64,000 nucleotides of DNA from Planomicrobium stackebrandtii (GTDB taxonomy: Bacteria; Bacillota; Bacilli; Bacillales_A; Planococcaceae). The stretch spans positions 1 to 64,000 of the forward strand of contig NZ_JAUSWB010000004.1 of the NCBI RefSeq assembly GCF_030814955.1, in the 5' to 3' direction. Position numbers and translations under genes: made by a program. The number at the start of each line of letters is the position of its first letter. Positions within the stretch are counted from its first letter, which is position 1. The notes below the pieces were generated by a model, which saw only the letters and a list, made by a program, of their open reading frames with translations, ran no database searches and was not told the origin of the DNA. Shown piece by piece: positions 43,701-51,875 of the stretch.

Positions 43701-44896
43701 AAAGGGTGTCGCTGCAAGTCCCGGAAGAATGGCTGTTGTCAGCCGAGGCGCATATGGCAGAGAAAAAGGGTGATGCGGCGGAAGCTGAGTCTTTATTCCT
43801 GCGGGCGCAAGCGGTTAATGGGGCATTGCCTTCGCGTTATCAGCATATGCAGTTTTGTGTGCGGCAAGGCGATAGGAAACGCGCTATCGGAATGCTGGAA
43901 GATTTAATCGCCGAGCATCCGGACGAGGAAGGATTCTACGAAGAATATGTCCGCCTGTTGGCAGAGATGCGCAAAACCAACGATCTTCACAAACGCCTGA
44001 AAAAAAGGCTGAGGGGCGAAAAGCTGGCAATGGCGGAAACTTATAGTGCGGATCAACTGGTGGAGTTGGCAGACGCGGAAGATGGAGAACAAAAGGGCTT
44101 TTTCCGCAGGCTGCGCGAAAAATCGCGAAGCATCATCATGTTTTCCAATACCATCGCGCTTTACAGAGATGCAGCCAAGAACTTTAAAGACAGTGAAGTG
44201 CCGGTGCTGCATCTTGCGGAATTTTACATGAATCGCGGCATGGCAGAGGAAGCCGTAAGGGCATTGGCGCCATTCGTCAAACAGACAGGCCATTTTGGCG
44301 CGGCTAAAATGCTGCTTCAAGCCACGTTGCAAAGCGCCAATAACAAACAGTCGGAGAAGCTGCTCAAAAAGGCCATATCGATGGCTGAAGATCTCCAAAA
44401 GAAGCAGCCGGCTGATTTTGAAATCCTGTTGTGGCTAGGCGATATGGTTGCCATCCAGGAAGAGGTTGAGCAAGCCGAGGCGTATTACGAGCAGGCGATT
44501 GCGTCCAATCCGTACCACAGCGAAAGCTATGTTCATTTGATGAATTTGCTGGCGGAGCACCGGCCGGACAAGGCCAAGCGCTTTGAAAGCCGCCTGCCGG
44601 AAGAACTGCTGGTCAACGAATGGATCCGCCTGTCGCTCGCCATGATGGACATCACGCTAGGGGACAGCGATGCAGCAACTGCCCGTTTGCTCGCGCTGCA
44701 GGCTGACGAACCGGATTACTTGCCGGCCGATTACGAACTTGCCCGCGCTGCGATGAAAGCGGGACAGGTGCCGCGTGCCAAAGAACTTCTCAGCAATCTG
44801 TTCAATAAGGACGGCGGCGAGTTGTTTATTGAGTCGGCCGTGGAAGAAGAACTATTTGAAGAGATTTTGGAAGAGGTTTTAGCTGTAGGTGTTTAG
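40739..44896 (+). CDS. Giant TPR protein with embedded C39-like cysteine protease domain
   Basis: ATG 40739 (or 40748) lies behind GGGAGAGG and a clear promoter; 1385 residues, no signal peptide or membrane helix. Residues 1-290 are TPR-like helices. A peptidase-C39-like domain (about 300-450) has Cys315 in YCVPASLALML, His393 in AHVQVVIGYDD and Asp411 in QDPND, a full papain-type triad. From about 470 to the end come some 20 more TPRs (AYSHLARCYLEIGK, ALARFRELSAEQPEDG, AEAEYRKSLQLDPSD). It is cytosolic by sequence. TPRs on both sides suggest a large scaffold that presents a substrate to the protease. There is no substrate gene nearby. Confidence 0.85.
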   Translation: MGIMKATQIKTAQQAVEAIRRLWSARSTRELRSFLGELQTEEDFYRLIRLTDQADLYTYSHLLATQAHKRFGTLRTFTWQCARLLETGRSLEAEERMVGRLQGISAGNDSAEELASAHQLLLRVYAQLNRLPEAKAQLTRYEELKGFVWPDLYGYYFIHSGEWLEAERVLERELTDTVTERSDYVRLLYADVLAMTGRQKESLAVLEKGQELEPDNWTFRADMVRTSFFLGHYEKTLDGIAKYNEKNPYHVFRPAWIHITAECLYKLERWEELEAWVSKHPKQLGKTVYGKGEIRQDATRRELRLTPNIQKLNYCVPASLALMLEAYGMKKGQDEIAEHVFDVTGSDLQKTMEYMESLGFTARYFKGTVDLYKQVIDAGVPVLLSMMIENSAHVQVVIGYDDRLQALIIQDPNDLGPFLLSYKDVADTYKLSDSLSMLFVTDEQKELLSLLDRSEHEFFKELFAIWSLDDKTKEKTQAVDFLKVHPDERYGAVVGLVTQFSEEAKALHSAWLDKLHQDLGAEDGEVALLAAHMHYQKEEPEQALENLARVKEKSSPYALFLKAAILMSRSEHQKAVPLLKRSIELDHYQPMAYSHLARCYLEIGKIYQAFKWSSIALEQEPSDVYARITHSLIQFESGAYEKALARFRELSAEQPEDGYFIYEAGRCLLALGEETEAIAAFERAREIDSTEPYAYLRIAEIHLEAKAWPQAEEIIRSGIDNCGTADVLHQYLGHIAMEQEQYEQAEAEYRKSLQLDPSDLFTVTHIAHALLKQKRVEETGRLLEQYAEAGDTDYFVRTAALLWQESLDDAGKALALDLLENGMSREALDLYEMAEQYAEFAEAPQFRARLLDFFKELRAKAADPLLLCYEAGVYELEDHHRFARILYSRAADINGLYLAHYHLGLLAEQSENWDKALLHYTKSAEKDAGFTAAHEGLMRTYLALEDKPKAFTAALHVLENEPLPLDLVELFELVDTRTQMDAVAGVLQRVSLQVPEEWLLSAEAHMAEKKGDAAEAESLFLRAQAVNGALPSRYQHMQFCVRQGDRKRAIGMLEDLIAEHPDEEGFYEEYVRLLAEMRKTNDLHKRLKKRLRGEKLAMAETYSADQLVELADAEDGEQKGFFRRLREKSRSIIMFSNTIALYRDAAKNFKDSEVPVLHLAEFYMNRGMAEEAVRALAPFVKQTGHFGAAKMLLQATLQSANNKQSEKLLKKAISMAEDLQKKQPADFEILLWLGDMVAIQEEVEQAEAYYEQAIASNPYHSESYVHLMNLLAEHRPDKAKRFESRLPEELLVNEWIRLSLAMMDITLGDSDAATARLLALQADEPDYLPADYELARAAMKAGQVPRAKELLSNLFNKDGGELFIESAVEEELFEEILEEVLAVGV

Positions 44897-44923
44897 GCAG
44901 TCTTGAACGGAAGTAGATAATGT

Positions 44924-44962
44924 AAGAACGCCATCTTTGAATTTCAAAGATGGCGTTCTTTC
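44924..44962 (+). terminator. Strong intrinsic terminator
   Basis: AAGAACGCCATCTTTGA pairs with TCAAAGATGGCGTTCTT and is followed by a T. Confidence 0.88.
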
Positions 44963-45077
44963 GATTTGAGGGCGATTTCCATTAAAAGGGTTGAAACCTT
45001 TTCAAAGTTTCTTCATACTAAAATGGGTATAAATTCATATTAAGACAAAAATGAAGTATGTCAGGAGATGCAGGAAA

Positions 45078-45587
45078 ATGAAATTACTTATAAAAACGAT
45101 TGGGATTACCTTTGGCATACTGGCCTTGCTGGCAGCAGCCGGTTATTATTTTATCACGCAGCCCTCTTCCTCAGATGGCGAAATAACCGAAGTGGCAGAA
45201 GAAATTGAAGGGCGCGACGAACAGGAGGCTGTTGCAGAAGAAAGTGAGACAAAAAATGTCGATGCCGATATGGAAGAAGTTCAACTGCAAATCTACCTCC
45301 ATCAAATGACCCACCAAAAAGTTGCTGCGGCTAAAAAAATAGGCGCGGTCGAGATGACGCCTGATAACATCGACAATTTGCTGACGATTGTCAGTGCCAA
45401 CAAAGAGTACTACGAACACGGCGATTTTTATGAAAAAGCGTTAACTGCCTGGAAACAAGGCGATTTCTCCAATGCGGTCGATGTCCACAACACCATCTGG
45501 GATTGGCAAAATGGCACGGTCGGCAGAGCAACGGGATTGATGAGTGCGGAGCAGGAGCGGGTTTTCGTGCAGGAGCATTTTAGGTAA
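45078..45587 (+). CDS. Membrane-anchored DUF6241-like protein
   Basis: ATG 45078 behind GGAGATGCAGG gives 169 residues: a transmembrane anchor (about 4-25), an acidic linker rich in Glu (about 30-65), and a helical extracytoplasmic domain with VQLQIYLHQMTHQKV, MTPDNIDNLLTIV, ALTAWKQGDFSNAVDVHN and IWDWQNGTVGRATG. The second half matches the DUF6241 pattern as I remember it. Function unknown. Confidence 0.65.
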   Translation: MKLLIKTIGITFGILALLAAAGYYFITQPSSSDGEITEVAEEIEGRDEQEAVAEESETKNVDADMEEVQLQIYLHQMTHQKVAAAKKIGAVEMTPDNIDNLLTIVSANKEYYEHGDFYEKALTAWKQGDFSNAVDVHNTIWDWQNGTVGRATGLMSAEQERVFVQEHFR

Positions 45588-45623
45588 ACAGAAATTACCT
45601 CTAGTTTTTAGTTTATAGACATG

Positions 45624-45662
45624 AAACAAGCCATTCCGTACTCCCGGGAATGGCTTGTTTTG
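45624..45662 (+). terminator. Intrinsic terminator
   Basis: AAACAAGCCATTCC pairs with GGAATGGCTTGTTT. Confidence 0.88.
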
Positions 45663-45760
45663 TTAGAGAATATTTGTCGACAGGAGGTGCTAAGTTACTT
45701 TTTGATAGCTGATGAATGACTTGCGGTAATGTGTTTCTGCTGTACCTACGGGATTGGCTC

Positions 45761-45789
45761 TTGCTATTATGAGACAATATTCTTAGAAT
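45761..45789 (+). promoter_or_regulatory. Promoter of the helicase-nuclease-protease gene
   Basis: TTGCTA (45761-45766), 17-bp spacer, TAGAAT (45784-45789), 36 bp before the ATG. I see no Bacillus-type LexA box (CGAAC-N4-GTTCG) around it. Confidence 0.65.
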
Positions 45790-45825
45790 ATAGGTAGAAG
45801 TTGTAAGTAAAGGGAGGTGTCTTAA

Positions 45826-48258
45826 ATGAAGTTGAATATGGAACAACGCCGCATTGTTGAACTGGAGCCGGCAGGCCCGATGCTTGTCAAAGGGGTTGCA
45901 GGATCAGGCAAGACGACTGTTGCCATCAGAAGAATTCATTTTTTAATGGATCACTACTGCCACGAGGAAGATGACAAGATTTTGCTGGTCACATATAACA
46001 AGACCTTGCTTCATTATATAAAGCACCAGTACGAACGGATGGCGGAAAAAGAGTTGGAGGAAGCGGAGCGCTTTTTCGCATCTGATGCGGAAGTACAGAT
46101 CACAACAATCGACAGTCTCATGTACAAGGAATTCAGGAAATACCAGAAGCGAACCGGAAAAAAACTTGAAATCGCACCGGTGGATAAAATCCATAAAATC
46201 ATGGTGCAAGCTATCCACGAAGTGAAGAAGTCTTATCCGGATGTTAAACTGCTGCTCCCGAAAAACAGCAAGTTCCTACTGGATGAAGTGGAATGGATCC
46301 ATTCCTGTTCTATGGTAGATTTGGCGACTTACCAATCGGTCGATCGGATTGGACGTGCATCAGGAAACAGTGGAACGCCCCAGAAATTATTAAAGAATTC
46401 ACAAACCCGTGAGGCTATTTATGAAGTCATGGATGTATTTCGCCAATTGCTTGAAAAAGCCGGACTAACGACTTTCAAACAAATGAACATTTATGCACTG
46501 GAAGAGCTTCGTCAAAGTGCTGCTGGGCGCTATACGCATATCATTATTGATGAAAGCCAGGATTTGACGCGTGTTCAGCTTGAGTTCCTAAAAGAGCTCT
46601 ATAAGGAAAAAGAATATTCATCACTGATGTTTGTTGCAGACAATACCCAAAGCATCTATCCGCAGTCATGGCTCGGCAAAGGCAGGCCATTTACAACCAT
46701 CGGCTACGATATGAGCGGGAAATCACGTACATTGAGCAAAAATTATCGAACAACAACCGAAATCTCGACAGCAGCCTTTCACTTGATTGAAGCAGATGAA
46801 AGCATCCAGTCAAATGTAGATTTCGTCAAACCGGCATTAATTGATCGCCACGGCCACCCGCCGATTTACAGATTCTTTTTGACACCGCAGCAACAAGTCC
46901 AGTTTCTGGCAGAGGAAATTGGGCTGCTTCAGAATGATTATGCCTTATCTGAAATGTGCATCGTGGCTCGCGGCAAACGAAATATTGAAAGTGCGGCATC
47001 CGATTTGGAGCAGGCCGGAATTGCCTGTGAAATTTTGCAAAGTACAGATCCGGATTTTGAGTCTGACAAAGTCAAGCTGGTAACCATGCATTCAATCAAA
47101 GGCTTGGAATTTAAAGTTATTTTCCTGATTGATTTAAACAGCGGACTGATTCCACAAGATTTGTATGCGGATGCAGAAGACCAGAAGACGGTTGAATCTG
47201 ACGAACGGAAATTGCTGTATGTCGGCATGACACGGGCTAATGAACTGCTCTATATGTCTTCTGTGAAAAAACCGTCCAGTTTCGTCAAGGAAATTCATAG
47301 AAACCATTTGCGGATGAAAAAGAATGCTTCTCTCCGGCCATTCGAATCCATCAGTATGACGGAATATCGCTTGGCGGATCAGCTGGTCGATGTACATTCG
47401 AAAGAAGAAATTACTCGTCAATGGCTGCTTCGGGAACTACACGAAACTTACAACTACCCATATGAATTGATGGAATTGGAGTTCCCAGTGCAGCAATTTT
47501 CGAAAAAAGGCTATTGTGATATTGCTGTGCAGGTTTATGCAGGCGAGGAAGCACGGCCTTATATTATTGCAGAAGTAAAACGATTTGGCAGCGGCATTGA
47601 AGATGCGATTGTCCAACTTAAGAGCTATATGGATGCAGACAGCCGAGTGTTTTATGGAATTGCAACAGATGGGCTAGAAGTTAAAATTATCGACCGAAAA
47701 GGCGATGAAATTCAAGATCTGCCAAAATGCCGCGCCCAGTTCCTTCCGGATACGAAAAACCGACGTATCTACAGAAATTTCAAAAATAGCAGGCAGTATG
47801 ATTATGCGGAAGACCGGGATGCGACAGATCAGATTGAGATTAGGGAGGCTGGCCAGGAAGCACTTGTTCAAATACACGAAACAGTAGATGTCCCATTAAT
47901 CGGCAATGTTGCAGCCGGCCTTCCGACGCTGGCAACCGAGTCATATGAAACAGTTCACACCCTACCGCGTGAATGGGTGGTAGCTCCGAGTGAAACTTTC
48001 GCTTTGACAGTGACAGGTGACAGCATGAATGGTGCCGGGATCGATAAAGGGGATATTGTCATTATCCATCAGCAGAACACTGCTTCTAATGGCGATATTG
48101 TTATTGCAGTGATTGACGGTGAAGCGACTATGAAAAAATATATGCCGATGGGCAGTGAGATTATTTTAGTTTCGGAAAACCCAAGCTATGAGCCAATCAT
48201 TATGAGAAGTGAAGACGTATACATTAACGGCAGAGTCATCGGAGTGCTAAAAAAATAA
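45826..48258 (+). CDS. SF1 helicase / PD-(D/E)XK nuclease / LexA-like S24 autoprotease fusion
   Basis: GGGAGGTG seven bases before ATG; 810 residues. Part 1 (about 1-500) is a UvrD/Rep-type helicase: Walker A GVAGSGKTT (23-31), DESQD (242-246), MHSIKGLEF (421-429), VGMTRA (466-471). Part 2 (about 540-650) resembles the HsdR N-terminal nuclease: Asp565 in GYCDIAV, Glu583-Val-Lys585 in AEVK, then a QLKSYM helix. Part 3 (about 690-810) is a LexA/UmuD-type peptidase: GNVAAGLP with the Ala697-Gly698 scissile bond, Ser733 in GDSMNGAGI and Lys770 in GEATMKKY. Ser and Lys are 37 residues apart, as in E. coli LexA (119, 156). The chain could thus cleave itself on RecA filaments and free the helicase-nuclease. 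It has its own promoter and terminator. Confidence 0.9.
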   Translation: MKLNMEQRRIVELEPAGPMLVKGVAGSGKTTVAIRRIHFLMDHYCHEEDDKILLVTYNKTLLHYIKHQYERMAEKELEEAERFFASDAEVQITTIDSLMYKEFRKYQKRTGKKLEIAPVDKIHKIMVQAIHEVKKSYPDVKLLLPKNSKFLLDEVEWIHSCSMVDLATYQSVDRIGRASGNSGTPQKLLKNSQTREAIYEVMDVFRQLLEKAGLTTFKQMNIYALEELRQSAAGRYTHIIIDESQDLTRVQLEFLKELYKEKEYSSLMFVADNTQSIYPQSWLGKGRPFTTIGYDMSGKSRTLSKNYRTTTEISTAAFHLIEADESIQSNVDFVKPALIDRHGHPPIYRFFLTPQQQVQFLAEEIGLLQNDYALSEMCIVARGKRNIESAASDLEQAGIACEILQSTDPDFESDKVKLVTMHSIKGLEFKVIFLIDLNSGLIPQDLYADAEDQKTVESDERKLLYVGMTRANELLYMSSVKKPSSFVKEIHRNHLRMKKNASLRPFESISMTEYRLADQLVDVHSKEEITRQWLLRELHETYNYPYELMELEFPVQQFSKKGYCDIAVQVYAGEEARPYIIAEVKRFGSGIEDAIVQLKSYMDADSRVFYGIATDGLEVKIIDRKGDEIQDLPKCRAQFLPDTKNRRIYRNFKNSRQYDYAEDRDATDQIEIREAGQEALVQIHETVDVPLIGNVAAGLPTLATESYETVHTLPREWVVAPSETFALTVTGDSMNGAGIDKGDIVIIHQQNTASNGDIVIAVIDGEATMKKYMPMGSEIILVSENPSYEPIIMRSEDVYINGRVIGVLKK

Positions 48259-48268
48259 GTGAACATAG

Positions 48269-48309
48269 AAAAGAGTCTGTCCTAATCAAATAGGAGCAGA
48301 CTCTTTTCT
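48269..48309 (+). terminator. Intrinsic terminator
   Basis: AAAAGAGTCTG pairs with CAGACTCTTTT. Confidence 0.85.
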
Positions 48310-48323
48310 GTGTTTGTTTGCAA

Positions 48324-48725
48324 TCATCTTTTAACAGCCTTGTAGTTATTGTACTCAGGCACCACGGAGCGGTCGACATACAGGTGGAAAAACCATTCGC
48401 CGCCGGAAATGACAAGTGCAGAAAGCAATGCCGGTGTGACCATTTCGAAATTCTGGCCGGTCAACAGCCAGCCGATGAGCCAAATTGTCAGGAACGCCAT
48501 AACGAAATCTACAAAAGTTGCAACAGTATTGCGCGTCGACTGGTTCTCAGGGCTGCCGGCGTTCAGGAAAATCATAATGTCGCCCATTGCATAGGACAAG
48601 GCCGTCAGCGCAAGGCTGATCAGCAAAGTATCAACGAACGGCACATCAAAACCTACAGTTAGAACGAGTAAAAGGACAGCGGTCACCATTACAAATTTAA
48701 TAGCAAGTGCAAGCAAGTGTCTCAA
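48324..48725 (-). CDS. DUF2512 (YndM-like) membrane protein
   Basis: A 133-residue protein with four transmembrane helices, the DUF2512 pattern ALTALSYAMGDIMIFLNAG after helix 2 and a GGEWFFHLYVDRSVVP end. Found throughout Bacillales, function unknown. AAGGAGGAG precedes the ATG. It is convergent with the helicase fusion gene, so no functional link is implied. Confidence 0.85.
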   Translation of the reverse strand: MRHLLALAIKFVMVTAVLLLVLTVGFDVPFVDTLLISLALTALSYAMGDIMIFLNAGSPENQSTRNTVATFVDFVMAFLTIWLIGWLLTGQNFEMVTPALLSALVISGGEWFFHLYVDRSVVPEYNNYKAVKR

Positions 48726-48809
48726 CGGCTTCTCCTCCTTGAATTGGGTTCTGTTATGTGGAATTTACCCGTTTATCGGCAGGAGTATGCCAATAATTGA
48801 AAATAACAG

Positions 48810-48846
48810 GAAAAGCCGCCACTTCAGTAATAGAAGTGGCGGCTCC
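48810..48846 (-). terminator. Terminator of the aldo/keto reductase gene
   Basis: On the minus strand AGCCGCCACTTC pairs with GAAGTGGCGGCT and is followed by TTTTCC. Confidence 0.8.
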
Positions 48847-48853
48847 AAATTCA

Positions 48854-49678
48854 TTAACGTACATTCATTTCATTCGGGTGAGCGCCTTTGCGGCGGTCTT
48901 TGTTCAAGCCATCGATTTCATTCATCTCGGCTTCCGTCAATTCAAAGTCGAAAACATCAAAGTTTTCTTCAATGCGTGACGGCGTAACTGATTTCGGAAT
49001 GACAATCGTGTCATTCTGCAAATGCCAGCGCAGGACAACTTGAGCCGGTGACTTGCCTTTGGCTTCAGCGATTTTCTGGATGGTTTCATCCTTCAATACT
49101 TCGCCGCCTTGGTCAAGCGGGCTCCATGCTTCAACGAAAATGTTATTTAGGGTACAAAATTCTTTCAAGGCGTTTTGGGCCAGGTACGGATGGCATTCGA
49201 CTTGGTTCAATACTGGCGGCACTTCGCACTCAGCCAGCAGACGCTCCAAATGCTCAAGTTCAAAGTTGCAGACGCCGATTGACTTGACGCGTCCGTCTTT
49301 GTACAGCTTTTCCAATGCTTTATAAGTATCGATGTAATTATCAAATTCTGGAGTTGGCCAATGGATCAAGTACAGGTCAACGTAATCGAGTCCGAGGCGC
49401 TCGAGGCTTTCATCAAATGCACGCAAGGTATTTTCATAGCCCTGATCGCTGTTCCAAACTTTCGTCGTGATAAACAGGTCTTCGCGCGGCACAGAAGTTT
49501 CCTTCAGCGCTTTGCCGACACCTTTTTCATTTTTATAGATCATCGCAGTATCGATCGATGTATAGCCCGTTTCCAGCGCTTTCGCCACCGAAGCAGTCGC
49601 CTGATCGTCTTCAACCTGCCAGACACCAAAGCCCAGCTGCGGCATTTTTTTCCCGTTGTTCAATGTAATAAAGTCCAT
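48854..49678 (-). CDS. Aldo/keto reductase (YtbE/YvgN-like)
   Basis: A 274-residue (alpha/beta)8 NADPH-dependent reductase with the full catalytic tetrad Asp43, Tyr48, Lys73 and His106 and the family motifs GYTSIDTAMIYKNE and SIGVCNFELEHLERLL; the nucleotide-binding IPKSVTPSRIEENF sits near the C-terminus. In Bacillus, close relatives reduce methylglyoxal and other aldehydes. Monocistronic, AGGAGAAATGC ribosome site. Confidence 0.92.
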   Translation of the reverse strand: MDFITLNNGKKMPQLGFGVWQVEDDQATASVAKALETGYTSIDTAMIYKNEKGVGKALKETSVPREDLFITTKVWNSDQGYENTLRAFDESLERLGLDYVDLYLIHWPTPEFDNYIDTYKALEKLYKDGRVKSIGVCNFELEHLERLLAECEVPPVLNQVECHPYLAQNALKEFCTLNNIFVEAWSPLDQGGEVLKDETIQKIAEAKGKSPAQVVLRWHLQNDTIVIPKSVTPSRIEENFDVFDFELTEAEMNEIDGLNKDRRKGAHPNEMNVR

Positions 49679-49836
49679 TCAGCATTTCTCCTTTTGTGTT
49701 GATTTGGTTAGATTAAATGTTTACCCATTAGTTCGGAACTCTAAGCATTATTTGAAGAAATGGATCTTTTTCCACTGCAGAATGGATTTCGGTGCAAGTG
49801 GAAAGAATGGTTCACATGTCTGCTCTGATTGGCGAG

Positions 49837-49980
49837 ATATTGTCCAGAACTCATCAAATACGATCCACTACAGCAGAAATACGTTCTACTACGCCCGAAA
49901 TACGAACCACAGCAGCAGAAATACGATCCATAGCCTCAAAAACACGTTTCTCAAGCGGAAAGCGCGGACTTGCGCTTTCC
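49837..49980. repeat. 21-bp-period array, class B (ATACGATCCA core) plus GGAAAGCGC hairpin
   Basis: Units at 49837 (decayed), 49858, 49879, 49900, 49921 and 49942, exactly 21 bp apart. Then GGAAAGCGC (49957-49965) pairs with GCGCTTTCC (49972-49980) and CTGGGGTTGGGCA follows. The array is upstream of the trypsin-nuclease gene. The rest of 49679-50150 shows no gene. Confidence 0.92.
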
Positions 49981-50150
49981 TGGGGTTGGGCAATGAATCG
50001 GTTTCCAATCTTAACAAAGTGAACAAATATCCATATTCAGAACGTGCGTTCCTATATTGAGTGTGTTAAACTTTTCCTGAAGGAAATTAATAGAATATTA
50101 TAATTTTTATTGAAAAATATAGTTTATTCGCTGGAAGGGGATGGAAAAGG

Positions 50151-51875
50151 ATGTTCAAGAATAGGAAGCAAATTGAGCAGCAGGCAATGCAGCGTTATTT
50201 GCAATTCGAGAAAGAGCACCGAGCAGAGGCAACGAATGAAAAGATGATGACACGGTCGAGCCTTATTAATCACCATGACAATTTGGCGATGGAGCGTATC
50301 ATCAATAAAAGTGATTTGTTTCCGATTGCGCATTTGCAGGCAGGGCTGAACGTCAGCAAAGCCGTTTGCCGCATAGCAATCCGCAGCCGGTCCGGTCAGC
50401 TTGAGAGCTACGGCACTGGATTTCTTGTGGCGCCGAATTTGCTGCTGACGAACAATCATGTGCTGGACACAAAAGAAGCTGCGATGTATGCCGTGGCGGA
50501 ATTTAATTACGAGGACGATGTCCAGTTCATGCCGCTTGAAATTATCAGCTTCCGGCTGGATCCCGAATCGCTTTTCATTACGGATGAGGCGCTGGACTTT
50601 ACGTTGGTAGCAGTGGAAGAAAGCAATCTGCACGCGATTTCGCTTGCCGGCTTCGGCTATTTGCCGCTGCTGCCAAAGCCCGGAAAAATTCTTGAAGGCG
50701 AATACGTGACCATTATCCAGCATCCGAACGGCGGTCCAAAGGCCATCACCATTCGGGAAAATGAAGTCAAATTCATTTCTTCCGATTTTGTCCAATACGT
50801 CAGCGATACGGAACCGGGTTCTTCCGGCTCGCCGGTTTTCAATGACCAATGGGTGGTCGTCGCGCTGCATCATGCCGGCGTGCCTGACCCTGAGGACAAT
50901 ACCCGCTGGATTGCCAACCAAGGCATCCGCATCAGTTCGATCATCCATCACCTCGGCCAAAAACGCAGCGGCTTGGAAGATGTCCGTTCGCGCAGGCTGC
51001 TGGACCAGCTGCTGGATGTCGCCATGCCGGGATCGGCCGCAGAGCCGATGGAAGTGGGGACATTGGAAGCTGATTGGTACGCGGGAGTTGCCGGCTACGA
51101 TCCGGCATTTCTCGGTGCCGGATTCCGGGTGGAGCTGCCCGCCTTAAGCGAAGCATTGCTGGAAGATGCTGCGCAGACAAGCGATGGCAATGCAGTCCTG
51201 GACTATACCCATTTCTCGATTGCCATGAGCAAGTCGCGCCGCCTGGCGTTCTATACCGCTGTCAACATTGATGGCAACCAATTGGTCGACGTCAAACGCG
51301 GCAGCGACCGCTGGTATTTTGATCCGCGCATTGATGAGGCGCACCAAATCGGCCCCGAATTTTATCAATCAAACGACATCGACCGCGGGCATCTCGTCCG
51401 CCGGCGTGATCCCAACTGGGGAATCGATGCCGTCAAAGCAAATGAGCATACATTCCATTTCACCAATTGTTCGCCGCAGCATAAAAATTTCAACCAGAAA
51501 GCATGGCTGGATCTGGAAGATTACCTGCTCGACAATGCCCGCGATTCGAACTTGAAAGTTTCGGTGTTTACAGGTCCTGTATTCCGGGATGATGATGTCA
51601 GCTACCGCAACGCGCAGATTCCGGACCAGTTCTGGAAAGTGGCGGTGATGATCAAAGACGGCACATCGTTGTCAGCCACTGCTTATTTGCAGACGCAGGA
51701 AGATTTGATTGGCGGCAATCTGGAATTTGTCTACGGACAGTTCGAGACGTATCAGGTGCCGGTCGCACGGATTGAGGAGCTGACTGGGCTTGATTTCGGC
51801 GGACTTCGGGAAGCAGACCCGCTGGCAGGGGGACAAGCCGCGCGTGTTCTAAGCAGGGAGGACATCCGTTTATGA
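50151..51875 (+). CDS. Trypsin-like protease fused to DNA/RNA non-specific endonuclease
   Basis: The 574-residue chain has no signal peptide. Residues about 65-265 are a trypsin/V8-type serine protease with His103 (LTNNHVL), Asp149 (ALDFTLV) and Ser225 (GSSGSPV). Residues about 330-560 are a NUC-type beta-beta-alpha-metal nuclease with DRGH (411-414, His414 catalytic) and Asn439 in HFTNCSPQ, followed by NFNQKAWLDLE. Both active sites look complete, so the intracellular chain could be dangerous if active. Protease-nuclease fusions of this kind have been described among bacterial conflict systems. Its stop overlaps the start of an ABC ATPase by 4 nt (ATGA). Confidence 0.9.
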   Translation: MFKNRKQIEQQAMQRYLQFEKEHRAEATNEKMMTRSSLINHHDNLAMERIINKSDLFPIAHLQAGLNVSKAVCRIAIRSRSGQLESYGTGFLVAPNLLLTNNHVLDTKEAAMYAVAEFNYEDDVQFMPLEIISFRLDPESLFITDEALDFTLVAVEESNLHAISLAGFGYLPLLPKPGKILEGEYVTIIQHPNGGPKAITIRENEVKFISSDFVQYVSDTEPGSSGSPVFNDQWVVVALHHAGVPDPEDNTRWIANQGIRISSIIHHLGQKRSGLEDVRSRRLLDQLLDVAMPGSAAEPMEVGTLEADWYAGVAGYDPAFLGAGFRVELPALSEALLEDAAQTSDGNAVLDYTHFSIAMSKSRRLAFYTAVNIDGNQLVDVKRGSDRWYFDPRIDEAHQIGPEFYQSNDIDRGHLVRRRDPNWGIDAVKANEHTFHFTNCSPQHKNFNQKAWLDLEDYLLDNARDSNLKVSVFTGPVFRDDDVSYRNAQIPDQFWKVAVMIKDGTSLSATAYLQTQEDLIGGNLEFVYGQFETYQVPVARIEELTGLDFGGLREADPLAGGQAARVLSREDIRL

